Source: Pseudomonadota bacterium
GTDB taxonomy: Bacteria > Myxococcota_A > UBA9160 > UBA4427
Length of the DNA stretch: 48,438 bases
Reading direction: 5' to 3'
NCBI GenBank assembly: GCA_022361175.1
Contig: JAKSBN010000289.1
Location: 1-48,438 of the forward strand
The first letter of the stretch is position 1. Every line of letters starts with the position of its first letter. The notes beneath the pieces were generated by a model. It made no database searches. It saw only the letters and a list, made by a program, of their open reading frames with translations, and had not been told where the DNA came from. Below, piece by piece: positions 38,891 to 46,542 of the stretch. The position numbers and the translations under genes were made by a program.

Positions 38891-40312
38891 ATGTCATCCG
38901 CCCCGGGGGCCCACCCCCGCTCCGCGCGCCGGGCACCGGCCGCGTTCCATCCTTGGGTACTGGCCGCGGCATTCGCCGTGTGGCTGCTCTTCACGGTCCA
39001 GACCAGCGCCCTCAGCGTCGACGAGGGTCCGTTGGTCTGGCTCCAGTATCCCGAGCACTCCGCCGCACGGGTGACGGATCGCCACCTGGCTCTGGCGGAG
39101 GCGGGAGAGGCCTCGGCGTTCCGTCCGTTCTGGCGGCTGTACCACGGCTCGCTGCGAGAACACGTCGGATTCGCGGTCGACGTCCATCAGGAGCTCTTGG
39201 ACGAGATCGAGGCGGACGGGCTCGGCGCCGAGTGGGAAGCCTGGGTCCGGCTGCGGCTGGCGAGCCTGCTGGCCGAGGCCGGGAGGCTCGACGAAGCGGT
39301 GGCGGTCGCTCGGCCGACGGAGTTCGCCCCTTTCTTAGAGAGCGTCCTGCGGGCGGCGTACGAAGCCGAATCTCCCGCCGCGCCGGGCCTCGCCCGTGCG
39401 ACCGCGGGCTGGTGGAGCGAGGACTGGCTCGGGCCGCGCGTGCTCGAGCGGTTGGCCCGCGCCGAGGGCGAGACCGATCTCGCCGACGACTACCGCGCCA
39501 GCCGGCTCGAACTCGGCCGGCGCCTGCTCGGCTATGGAGCGGGCCTGCTCGCGCTGGAAGCGGTGCTGGTGGCGGCCGGTGTGGCCGCCGGCCTGGTCTG
39601 GTGGCGGCGGCGCCGGAACCCGGCTCCCCGCCTGCCAGCGCCGCCTTGGCACCCGCGAGTGGGGATCGGCGTCTTGTTGGTGGGCGATACGGTCGGCCGG
39701 GCCTGCTTCTTCTGGCTGTTCGCGCTGCTGGCGTCGGAATGGTGGGCGGAGGGGTTGTACGCCTCGGGGAGTTTGATCTCCGCCCTGCCCTTGGTCGTGT
39801 TCGCCTGGTGGATGCTTCCAGCGCGGTCGTGGCGACTCGGCCTCGGCTGGTCGGAGCGCCGCGTGCCCCTGTGGCTGGCCGCGTTCGCGGTGGCCTCCGC
39901 ACTGGATCTGGTGATGACCCAGGCCATCGGGTGGGCCGCCTTCAGCCTCGATTGGGCGGACCACTGGTCGGAGGGCCTCGACGAAACGCTCGTCTGGGGC
40001 CCCGCTTCGGAGCTGTGGCCGGCGGTGCTGGACTTCGTCGCGTGGGCTCCACTCTTCGAGGAGATCGCGTTCCGAGGAATCCTCTACTGGACCCTGCGGC
40101 AAAGGCTCCCCGTCTGGGGTGCCGCCACCGTCTCCGCCGCGGTCTTCTCCGTACTCCACTTCTACGGGCTGCCCGGTTTCCTGATGACGTTCTGGAGCGG
40201 GCTCGTGTGGGCTCTGGTGTTCGAGCACGTCCGCAGCCTGTGGCCGGGAATCGCTGCTCACGCGCTCTACAACGCGCTCTACGTGGCGAGCGTGATGGCT
40301 CTCTACCGCTGA
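38891..40312 (+). CDS. CPBP-family intramembrane protease with long N-terminal extension
   Basis: This 473-residue protein has a CPBP (Rce1-like) domain in the C-terminal third: EEIAFRG at about 390-396 (catalytic Glu-Glu and Arg), FSVLHFYG (FxxxH) and HALYN. The first 25 residues are a basic start, then a helix (WVLAAAFAVWLLFTV) and about 150 residues of soluble, probably periplasmic region rich in Ala/Glu. The domain is therefore unusually long; most CPBP proteins are 200-300 residues. Family members process or sort prenylated/bacteriocin-like proteins. The ATG at 38891 is used; a GTG at 38852 is possible. Confidence 0.82.
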   Translation: MSSAPGAHPRSARRAPAAFHPWVLAAAFAVWLLFTVQTSALSVDEGPLVWLQYPEHSAARVTDRHLALAEAGEASAFRPFWRLYHGSLREHVGFAVDVHQELLDEIEADGLGAEWEAWVRLRLASLLAEAGRLDEAVAVARPTEFAPFLESVLRAAYEAESPAAPGLARATAGWWSEDWLGPRVLERLARAEGETDLADDYRASRLELGRRLLGYGAGLLALEAVLVAAGVAAGLVWWRRRRNPAPRLPAPPWHPRVGIGVLLVGDTVGRACFFWLFALLASEWWAEGLYASGSLISALPLVVFAWWMLPARSWRLGLGWSERRVPLWLAAFAVASALDLVMTQAIGWAAFSLDWADHWSEGLDETLVWGPASELWPAVLDFVAWAPLFEEIAFRGILYWTLRQRLPVWGAATVSAAVFSVLHFYGLPGFLMTFWSGLVWALVFEHVRSLWPGIAAHALYNALYVASVMALYR

Positions 40313-40397
40313 GAGCCAAATCCCTTCGGCCTTCCAGTATCCCCGCAAGATTCAAGCTTTCGCGGACACCCGCCGATGGCCTCCAGTGGAGGGGTAC

Positions 40398-41591
40398 GTG
40401 GAAACGAGAACGACGACCCGACATCCCGTCGGACAGCTGAGCCCGACGGGCGTGCTGGACGTGGGGCTGCGCTGTCCCCACTCGTGCGCCTTCTGCTACT
40501 ACAGCCACTTCGACGGCCACGAGGACCCGTTCCACGCCCTGCGCACGCTGCCCTACCGGGCCCTCGCCGAGTGCACGGCGTTGGCGGACGACTTCGCTCG
40601 CTGGGGACTCACCCACTGCGACATCACGGGCGGCGAGCCGGTTCTCCACCCCGAGATCGTCGAGTTGGTTCGGCACGTCGAGCGCGAAGCCGACGTCCGG
40701 GCCCGCATCATCACGCTGGGACAGTTCACGCTCCGCCGCGACAAGCGCTCGGGCCGACGCCGTCTCGACGCGCTGCTGGACGCCGGCCTGTCCGACTTCC
40801 TGTTCTCGATTCACGCCGCTCGTCAGGAGACCTTCAAGGAGCTGACACGCGGCGACCTGGGGCAGATCCAGCGCACCATGGAGACGCTCGACGCGCTCGA
40901 CTTCTCCTACACGTCCAACACGGTCGTGCAGGCGCGAAACTACCGCGAGCTTCCCGAGCTGGCGCGCTACCTCGCGGACCGCAACATCCGCTTCCACAAC
41001 TTCATCATCATGAAGCTCGAGTGGGGCTGGCGCCAGAACCCGAGCGCCGGAGTCGAAAAGAAGGCCCGCTACCGGGAGATCGCGCCCTTCGTGACCGAGG
41101 CGGTGGAGATCCTGGAGTCGGCGGGCAAGGGCGTGAACGTCCGCTTCGCTCCGTACTGCGCCATGCCCGGGCTCGAGCGCAACGTGGTGGGGTACAAACA
41201 GATTCAACTCGACCCCTACGAGTGGCGCAACGGCACCCGAGGCTCCCCCATCGAGGGCACGCCCTATGGGGGCAAGCCGTTCCTGTTCTACGAACGGCTG
41301 GAGGACTACCTCGACCGCCATCCGCGCGCCGTCGAAACGCGCGACGAGTACAACATGGAGCACGGACCGCCCTGCCAGCGCTGCTCGCTGCGCGCGATCT
41401 GCGACGGGGTCGACCGCGACTACGCGGCGCGCCACGGTTGGAGCGAGTTCACACCGTATGCCGGCCCCGCCATCACCGACCTCACGCACTTTCGGAAGGA
41501 CTATCGGCGCCCGTACGAGCTCCTGGGGCGCCGCCGCGGGGTGGCGCGCGACCGGAAGGCGGCGACTTCCTCCCCCGGGCCGCCGGCGTGA
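40398..41591 (+). CDS. Radical SAM enzyme with extra C-terminal cysteine cluster
   Basis: This 397-residue protein has the radical SAM cluster motif CPHSCAFCYY with Cys26, Cys30 and Cys33, then DITGGEPVLHPEI as the SAM-binding GGE loop. A SPASM-like C-terminal region follows: YCAMPGLERN and PPCQRCSLRAICDGV hold four further Cys (Cys-x2-Cys-x5-Cys and one upstream) that could bind an auxiliary cluster. The start is GTG 40398 (GGAGGGG directly upstream); GTG 40386 has no such signal. The product overlaps the next gene by 4 bp (GTGA), so radical SAM and glycosyltransferase are coupled. The substrate is unknown; peptide or sugar modification is possible. Confidence 0.88.
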   Translation: METRTTTRHPVGQLSPTGVLDVGLRCPHSCAFCYYSHFDGHEDPFHALRTLPYRALAECTALADDFARWGLTHCDITGGEPVLHPEIVELVRHVEREADVRARIITLGQFTLRRDKRSGRRRLDALLDAGLSDFLFSIHAARQETFKELTRGDLGQIQRTMETLDALDFSYTSNTVVQARNYRELPELARYLADRNIRFHNFIIMKLEWGWRQNPSAGVEKKARYREIAPFVTEAVEILESAGKGVNVRFAPYCAMPGLERNVVGYKQIQLDPYEWRNGTRGSPIEGTPYGGKPFLFYERLEDYLDRHPRAVETRDEYNMEHGPPCQRCSLRAICDGVDRDYAARHGWSEFTPYAGPAITDLTHFRKDYRRPYELLGRRRGVARDRKAATSSPGPPA

Positions 41592-42628
41592 AGATCTCGA
41601 TCGTCGTCCCCACGCGCGACCGCGTGGGCAAGCTCCGGAAGTGCGTCGACTCGCTCGCCGCGCAGGGCGCAGCCGGCCGGGTGTCCGAGTTGGTCGTGGT
41701 CGACGACGGCTCTCGAGACGAGACACCCCGTTGGCTGGCCGCGGCGGCGACTCGGCCCTGGCCGTTTCCGCTGAAGACCGTTCGGCTTCGCCACGGCGGC
41801 CCGGCCCGGGCTCGCAACGCCGGGATCGCGCGGTGCCGCGGCGACGTGGTGCTCTTCACCGGCGACGACTGCGTCGCGGCGCCCGGGCTCCTGGAAGCGC
41901 ATCTGCGTGCACACACGGCGGCCGACGACGATCGCGTCTCCATCCTCGGCCACACCACCTGGCTCCCCTCCCTCGAGATCACGCCGTTCATGCACTACCA
42001 GGAGAACGGCGGCAGCCAGTTCGCCTACTGGCGCATCTCCGATCCCGCGGACACGGGCTGGTCGTACTACTACACCACGAACGTCTCGACCCCGACGCGG
42101 CTCCTCGACGTCCATCGCTTCGAAGAGCGCTTTCCCGCCGCGCGCTTCGAGGACATGGAGCTCGGCTATCGGCTCGAAGGTTCCGGTCATCGCATCGAGT
42201 ACCACAAAGACGCTCTCGTGTGGCACGACCACCCGGTCACCTTCGATGCCTTTCACTCCCGCTGCCCCGGTTACGGCGAGCTGGCCGCCTTCTTTCATCG
42301 ACTGCATCCGGACCCGGAGCTGGCGCGCGCCATCGGCATCGACGATGCGCGGGAGGCCGGATCGTGGCTGGAACGGGGACTCGACGAAGCACGGCGTGCA
42401 GTGCCCCGCCTGGAAGCCGCGCTCGCGGGCGTCGATCTCGAGAGCGCGGCGTTCGGCGTGCGCGGGACCCTCGCGATGCTCTCGGACGGCTATCGCCTGC
42501 TGATCCACGCCGCCCTGGTGCGCGGCATCCGCCGCGCGCTCGGCCTGCCGGCTCCGACGCCGCTCTCCCAGAGCCGGCCGCGCCTCCTCAGGCCGCGGGG
42601 GAACGCGGCTCCCAGCCCGCACCGCTGA
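41588..42628 (+). CDS. Family-2 glycosyltransferase
   Basis: This 346-residue protein has the GT-A start KISIVVPTRDRVGKLRKCVD, VVVDDGSRDETP (Asp39-Asp40 for nucleotide binding), the DxD-like TGDDC at 91-95 and a conserved downstream RFEDMELGYRLEGSGHRIEY (the ED-x2-L-G-x-R-L motif that includes the catalytic Asp). The C-terminal 100 residues are helical. The start is GTG 41588, overlapping the radical SAM stop. It likely acts on a sugar nucleotide to build a surface glycan or natural product. Its end overlaps the convergent methyltransferase by 41 bp. Confidence 0.9.
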   Translation: MKISIVVPTRDRVGKLRKCVDSLAAQGAAGRVSELVVVDDGSRDETPRWLAAAATRPWPFPLKTVRLRHGGPARARNAGIARCRGDVVLFTGDDCVAAPGLLEAHLRAHTAADDDRVSILGHTTWLPSLEITPFMHYQENGGSQFAYWRISDPADTGWSYYYTTNVSTPTRLLDVHRFEERFPAARFEDMELGYRLEGSGHRIEYHKDALVWHDHPVTFDAFHSRCPGYGELAAFFHRLHPDPELARAIGIDDAREAGSWLERGLDEARRAVPRLEAALAGVDLESAAFGVRGTLAMLSDGYRLLIHAALVRGIRRALGLPAPTPLSQSRPRLLRPRGNAAPSPHR

Positions 42629-43838
42629 ACGCGCGTACGTTGCGGTAGAACGCGACGACCTGGGGCCGTTGCCCGAGGAGCGCCCGCACCCGCGCCACCA
42701 TCTCGTCCTGGAAGTCGTAACTCGACACCACGACGACGTCCGGGTTCAAGCGCGGCAGGTCCTCGGGAGCGAATACGGGGTATCCGAGGATCCGCCGCCC
42801 CTGTTTGGCGGGATTGCCGTCCACCAGGCCCACGATGCGCGCCTGGGAGAGTCGTGTTTCGGCCAGCAGGTACTCGGTGTGGTAGCCCGCTCCGTAGAGG
42901 ACCACGGATCGGTCCCGCGAGCACCAGTCCGCGAGCTCCGAATCGACCCGCCCTCGCAGTCGCGTGAGAAAGCGTTCGCGCCGTCGAGCGTATCCCTCGA
43001 CCGAGCCGCGCACGCGGTCTCGTCCGGGCCGCAGCTCCTCGCTGCGGCTGCGGCCGGGCTTGGCCGCCACGGCCAGCATCCGGAAGGCCGGGAACGGGAA
43101 GTCATCGTCCACGGCGTTGGCCTCGAAGCCCGTGCGCAGAAGGTGCTCGGTCAGCGTCTCGGGGCTCCAGTTGTAGAGGTGGTCGAAGGTGAAGAAGTGG
43201 ACAGCGCTCTCCACCCGCGGCGCCAGGACGTTCGGGACCTCGACGAACAGGAACCCGCCGGGACGCAGCCAGCGACGACAGCGCAGGAGCGTTTCGCGCG
43301 GGTCGGCCAGGTGTTCGAGGACGTGAGACAGCACGATGACGTCCAACGAGGCCAGCGGCAGGGAGACATCTTCCACCAGAGCCGTTCGGATGTCGATCCC
43401 GAAGCGCCGCCGGCCCAGCTCCGCCGCAGCCTCGCTGGGCTCGATCCCGAGCACCTGCGCCCCGGCGGCCCGAAGCCGGTCCAGCAGGTAGCCGTCGTAG
43501 CAGCCGATCTCGAGGACTCGGCGCCCCAGGAGCGGACCGACGCGCGCCGCCAGCCACGCCGCCTGATCGCGCCGCCCGGTTTCGGCCGGAATCCGGTCGC
43601 CGCCGCGGCCGTCTGGCGCGAAAAGCTCGCGCTCTTGGGCGGCGTAAAACCGCGCCAGCAGCTCTGCCTCGGGCTGTGGGTGCGTGAACACCAGCCCGCA
43701 CTCCAGACACAGAGCCGTCTGGATGTCGAATCTCTCGCAGCGGCCGTCCCACAGGATCTCGAAGCCGGGCTGAACCAAGAGCGGCTCCCAGGCGGCGCGG
43801 GGGCTGAGATCCGCATCGCAGAGGTTGCAGCGCTTCAC
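42588..43838 (-). CDS. Three-domain SAM methyltransferase (sugar C-methyltransferase type)
   Basis: This 416-residue protein has an N-terminal zinc-finger-like domain with Cys4/Cys7 (CNLCDADL) and Cys44/Cys47 (CLECGLVF). A Rossmann methyltransferase domain follows, with motif I VLEIGCYDGYLLD (108-120) and DVIVLSHVLEHLAD. The C-terminal domain is of the type known from NDP-hexose C-3 methyltransferases (TylC3/PF08484-like): VVLYGAGYHTEYLL, VDGNPAKQGRRILGYPV, VVVSSYDFQDEM. The start is GTG 43838 after AAAGGACCC. It is convergent with a glycosyltransferase, so methylation of a deoxysugar or a similar NDP-sugar is a reasonable guess. Confidence 0.87.
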   Translation of the reverse strand: MKRCNLCDADLSPRAAWEPLLVQPGFEILWDGRCERFDIQTALCLECGLVFTHPQPEAELLARFYAAQERELFAPDGRGGDRIPAETGRRDQAAWLAARVGPLLGRRVLEIGCYDGYLLDRLRAAGAQVLGIEPSEAAAELGRRRFGIDIRTALVEDVSLPLASLDVIVLSHVLEHLADPRETLLRCRRWLRPGGFLFVEVPNVLAPRVESAVHFFTFDHLYNWSPETLTEHLLRTGFEANAVDDDFPFPAFRMLAVAAKPGRSRSEELRPGRDRVRGSVEGYARRRERFLTRLRGRVDSELADWCSRDRSVVLYGAGYHTEYLLAETRLSQARIVGLVDGNPAKQGRRILGYPVFAPEDLPRLNPDVVVVSSYDFQDEMVARVRALLGQRPQVVAFYRNVRAFSGAGWEPRSPAA

Positions 43839-43915
43839 GCGGGTCCTTTCGCGGGGGCAGGGGCTTTCAGGTTGCAACGCCAGACTGGAACGAGCGGCGC
43901 CTTCACGGCCGCAGG

Positions 43916-43929
43916 CCGCCGTTCGGCGG
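43916..43929. promoter_or_regulatory. 14-bp palindrome in a divergent promoter gap
   Basis: CCGCCG-TT-CGGCGG is a perfect 6-bp inverted repeat, about 80 bases before the methyltransferase start on the minus strand and about 95 before the SDR start on the plus strand. It is GC-rich so could be chance. Confidence 0.25.
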
Positions 43930-44008
43930 ACGTCGGGACCCAGTGTGCAAGCCGCGTGCCCCAGACGAGCGTGATACCCTGGGTGACGGTTCGACGAAGG
44001 GAGATCCC

Positions 44009-44035
44009 ATGCGGGTAGCAGTCTCATGCAGGTAG
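44009..44035 (+). other. Eight-codon mini-ORF overlapping the SDR start
   Basis: A strong ribosome binding site (GAAGGGAGATCCC) precedes an ATG at 44009 whose frame runs MRVAVSCR and stops at TAG 44033-44035. The SDR's own ATG at 44026 lies inside it in a different frame and has no good site of its own. Translation of the mini-ORF could couple to the SDR; chance cannot be excluded. Confidence 0.35.
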
Positions 44036-44793
44036 AAGGCAAGGTCGCAGTCGTCACGGGAGGCGGCACGGGAGTGGGGCGCGCTACGGCCCTGCGGCTG
44101 GCAAACCTCGGCTGCTCCGTCGTCGTCAACTACAGCCGCTCCGAGAGCGAGGCCGAGTCCGTGGCCGCCGAAGCGGAGCGCGCCGGCGTCAAGGCCCTGG
44201 CCGTGCGCGCGGACGTCTCAAGGGACGCGGACTGTCGCGCCCTGCTGACGGAAACCGAGCGCGCCTTCGGAGCGCTGCACGTCCTGGTGTGCAACGCCGG
44301 CACGACGTCCTTCGTGCCCCACGCCGACCTGGAGGGCCTCTCCGGCGAAGATTTCGATCGGATTCTCGGCGTCAACCTGAAGGGGCCGTTCTTCTGCGCG
44401 CGGGCCGCGAAGCCGTTGCTGGACGCTTCGGACGGCGGCGAGATCGTGATGACCTCCAGTGTCGCCGGCTTGGCCGGGGTTGGAAGTTCCATCGCCTACT
44501 GCGCCTCCAAGGCCGCCCTCAACAACCTGACCGTCACGCTGGCGAGGGTCTTTGCGCCGCGCGTGCGGGTGAACGCCGTGGCCCCCGGCTTCATCACCGG
44601 CCGCTGGCTGCGGGAGGGGCTCGGCGCCGAGACCTACGAGACCGTCAAGACCTTCCAAGAGAGCAAGGCGTTGCTCGACCGGGTCTGCGACCCGGACGAC
44701 GTGGCGGAGGCCATCGTCGGAATCGTCACGGGAACCGATCTGGTCACCGGCCACGTGCTGCCCGTCGAAGGCGGCATGCTCCTCAGCGGCTGA
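44026..44793 (+). CDS. SDR-family oxidoreductase (FabG-like)
   Basis: This 255-residue protein has the NAD(P)-binding TGGGTGVGRA (residues 11-20), NAG at 90-92 and the catalytic Ser (SSVAG, about 144-145), Tyr158 and Lys162 (YCASKAAL). The tail IVTGTDLVTGHVLPVEGG is typical of FabG-like 3-ketoacyl reductases. The cofactor segment contains VNYSRSESE, favouring NADPH. It likely reduces a keto group; the substrate is unknown. The best-supported start is the ATG at 44026, inside a mini-ORF with a strong binding site. It is followed by the SelW-like protein 9 bases later, and probably an operon with it and the second SDR. Confidence 0.9.
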   Translation: MQVEGKVAVVTGGGTGVGRATALRLANLGCSVVVNYSRSESEAESVAAEAERAGVKALAVRADVSRDADCRALLTETERAFGALHVLVCNAGTTSFVPHADLEGLSGEDFDRILGVNLKGPFFCARAAKPLLDASDGGEIVMTSSVAGLAGVGSSIAYCASKAALNNLTVTLARVFAPRVRVNAVAPGFITGRWLREGLGAETYETVKTFQESKALLDRVCDPDDVAEAIVGIVTGTDLVTGHVLPVEGGMLLSG

Positions 44794-44802
44794 GCGACGC
44801 AG

Positions 44803-45090
44803 GTGCGGATCGAGATCGAATACTGCACCCAGTGCCGCTGGCTCCTGCGCGCGGCCTGGCTGGCCCAGGAGCTGCTGCAGACCTTCTCCGAGGAGCTTTC
44901 CGAGGTCGCCCTGGTGCCCGGGCGCGGTGGCGTCTTCGAGATCCGCCTGAACGGCGAGATCCTGTTCTCACGCGCGGCCGAGGGGCGCTTTCCGGAAGCG
45001 CCCGAACTCAAGCGGCGCGTGCGCGACGTGGTCGCGCCGGACCGCGACTTGGGGCACGCCGACCGGAGCGGGCGCGACCATGCCGGCTAG
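44803..45090 (+). CDS. SelW/Rdx-family thioredoxin-like protein
   Basis: This 95-residue protein starts MRIEIEYCTQCRWLLRAAWLAQEL, the Rdx/SelW start with Cys8-x-x-Cys11 in place of Cys-x-x-Sec, and continues with VALVPGRGGVFEIRLNGEILFSR and a C-terminal helical part with LKRRVRD, as in SelW/SelT/SelH-like proteins. No in-frame TGA is present, so this is not a selenoprotein. Function of the bacterial form is unknown; redox or thiol exchange is suspected. The start is GTG 44803 with only a weak site. Its end overlaps the next SDR by 11 bp. Confidence 0.83.
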   Translation: MRIEIEYCTQCRWLLRAAWLAQELLQTFSEELSEVALVPGRGGVFEIRLNGEILFSRAAEGRFPEAPELKRRVRDVVAPDRDLGHADRSGRDHAG

Positions 45091-45874
45091 CGTCCTCGTC
45101 ACCGGCGCATCGTCGGGGATCGGGGAGGCCACCGCCCGGCGTCTGGCGGTTCGGGGCTTCCGCGTGTTCGGGACCAGCCGGTCCGTCCGCGACGACCGCG
45201 ACGGCGTGCGTTTTCTGGTGCTCGACGTCGGCGACGAATCCTCGGTCCGGAAGGCAGTGGACCAAGTCGTGGCGGAGGCGGGCCGCATCGACGCCCTGGT
45301 CTGCAACGCGGGCATGGGGATCTTCGGAAGCGTCGAAGAGGTGGATCTCGCCGCCGCGGCCGCGCAGTTCGACACCAACTTCTTCGGCGTCCTTCGCTGC
45401 GTGCGGGCCGTGCTGCCCCACCTGCGCGAGCAGGGCCAGGGGCGCGTCGTGCTGGTGGGTTCGCTCGCGGGGAGAGCGCCGATTCCCTTCCAGTCCCACT
45501 ACTCGGCCAGCAAGGCCGCGGTGGAAGCGCTGGCGCTGTCCCTGTACAACGAGGTTCACGCGTTCGGCGTGCACGTGTCTCTGGTGGAGCCCGGAGACAT
45601 CCAGACGCCCTTCAACGACGGTCTGGACTACGGCGACTCGTCCGCCTCGCCCTACGCAGCCACCCGGGCACGCTGCGAAGAGGTCGTCCGGGAGTCTCTG
45701 CCGCAGGCGCCGGGCCCGGACGTCGTGGCCCGGGCCGTCGAGCGCGCGCTCACGGACGTGCGGCCGCGCGTCCGCTACAGCGTGGGACCCGACTCGATCA
45801 CCGTGCCCCTCGGCCGCCGCCTGCTCCCCGACCGGTGGGTCCTCGGGCTGATCCGTCGACACTTTCGGGTGTAG
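45080..45874 (+). CDS. Second SDR-family oxidoreductase
   Basis: This 264-residue protein has VLVTGASSGIGEATARRLA (TGxxxGxG, residues 8-15), NAGMGIFG at 76-83, and catalytic Ser128, Tyr141 and Lys145 (HYSASKAAVEAL). The loop after the cofactor strand (GTSRS) favours NADPH. EPGDIQTPFND is the usual substrate-lid motif of the classical SDR group. The C-terminal RYSVGPDSITVPLGRRLLPDRW resembles 17-beta-HSD/DltE-like members. The ATG overlaps the SelW-like gene and has GGAG 10 bases upstream. The pair of SDRs probably acts on related lipids or ketones. Confidence 0.9.
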   Translation: MPASVLVTGASSGIGEATARRLAVRGFRVFGTSRSVRDDRDGVRFLVLDVGDESSVRKAVDQVVAEAGRIDALVCNAGMGIFGSVEEVDLAAAAAQFDTNFFGVLRCVRAVLPHLREQGQGRVVLVGSLAGRAPIPFQSHYSASKAAVEALALSLYNEVHAFGVHVSLVEPGDIQTPFNDGLDYGDSSASPYAATRARCEEVVRESLPQAPGPDVVARAVERALTDVRPRVRYSVGPDSITVPLGRRLLPDRWVLGLIRRHFRV

Positions 45875-45881
45875 GTCCCGC

Positions 45882-46304
45882 TCAGTCGGAGACTTCGGCG
45901 TGGCCCCGCGCTCGCAGGGCCTCCCGGATCTGCGCTGCCGCCTCGTCCAGCGCCTCCGCCTTGGCATCGTGGTCCGCGTTGGAGAACGAGAAGTCCCCGA
46001 GCGCGCGAATCGGAATCAGGTGAACGTGCACGTGGGGCACCTCGAGGCCGGCGATCATCATGCCGACCTTGACCGGCTTGAACGCGTCTTGGAGCGCCTG
46101 CCCCACCTGATGCGAGACCCGCGTCAGGTGGGCCAGCAGCTCGGGCGAGAGATCCAGCCAGTGATCGATCTCCTCGCGCGGAATCACCATCACGTGTCCC
46201 GGGGCGTGGGGGGCGATCGTCAGCATGACGACGCAGCGGTCGTCCTTCCAAACGAAGCGACCGGGCAGCTGGCCCTCGATGATGCGGGTAAAGACGCTGG
46301 CCAC
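45882..46304 (-). CDS. HIT-family nucleotide-binding protein
   Basis: This 140-residue protein has the histidine triad HVHVHLIP (residues 91-98). The N-terminal pattern is SVFTRIIEGQLPGRFVWKDD and APHAPGHVMVIPREEIDHW, as in HINT/GALT-branch HIT hydrolases. These cleave nucleoside phosphoramidates or adenylated compounds; cellular role often unclear. The start is GTG 46304 with GGAGGT at an ideal distance. It is divergent from the thiolase at 46543 through a 238-base region with two palindromes. Confidence 0.93.
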   Translation of the reverse strand: MASVFTRIIEGQLPGRFVWKDDRCVVMLTIAPHAPGHVMVIPREEIDHWLDLSPELLAHLTRVSHQVGQALQDAFKPVKVGMMIAGLEVPHVHVHLIPIRALGDFSFSNADHDAKAEALDEAAAQIREALRARGHAEVSD

Positions 46305-46357
46305 GAGTGCACCTCCGCGCGCGGGGCCCCTGGCGGGCGCGCCCCCAATGATTTGAG

Positions 46358-46371
46358 TTCAATTGATTGAA
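46358..46371. promoter_or_regulatory. AT-rich inverted repeat upstream of thiolase and HIT genes
   Basis: TTCAAT-TG-ATTGAA is a perfect 6-bp inverted repeat inside an AT-rich island (46351-46384) of otherwise GC-rich DNA. It probably contains promoter or operator elements for one or both divergent genes. Confidence 0.45.
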
Positions 46372-46455
46372 TTCTCAACGAATTCGATGCGTTCGGCCCC
46401 GTCCTGCTGGGCCGCCAGGCCAGGGTACGGCCCCGGAGCCGCCCGTGCTACCGTC

Positions 46456-46473
46456 GTTGACTCCCGAGTCAAC
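46456..46473. promoter_or_regulatory. 18-bp palindrome upstream of the thiolase gene
   Basis: GTTGACTC-CC-GAGTCAAC has perfect 8-bp arms and lies 70 bases before the thiolase ATG. TTGACT also looks like a -35 element. Such TTGACT..AGTCAA sites resemble operators of TetR-family regulators of acyl-CoA metabolism, but the regulator is not identifiable here. Confidence 0.5.
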
Positions 46474-46542
46474 TCCCAACCGTCGCACTCTGCGCGGGAC
46501 CGCCGCCCTGGCCGCCCGCAGCGACCCTCGAGGTGAAGATCC

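Noticed and set aside
37603..40440. Plus-strand frame of 945 codons
   Set aside because: Runs antisense through the desaturase and off-frame through the CPBP gene. No pattern, only GC-driven openness.
44803..45090. Selenoprotein reading of the SelW-like gene
   Set aside because: The motif is Cys-Thr-Gln-Cys with ordinary TGC codons; no in-frame TGA and no SECIS-like hairpin is evident.
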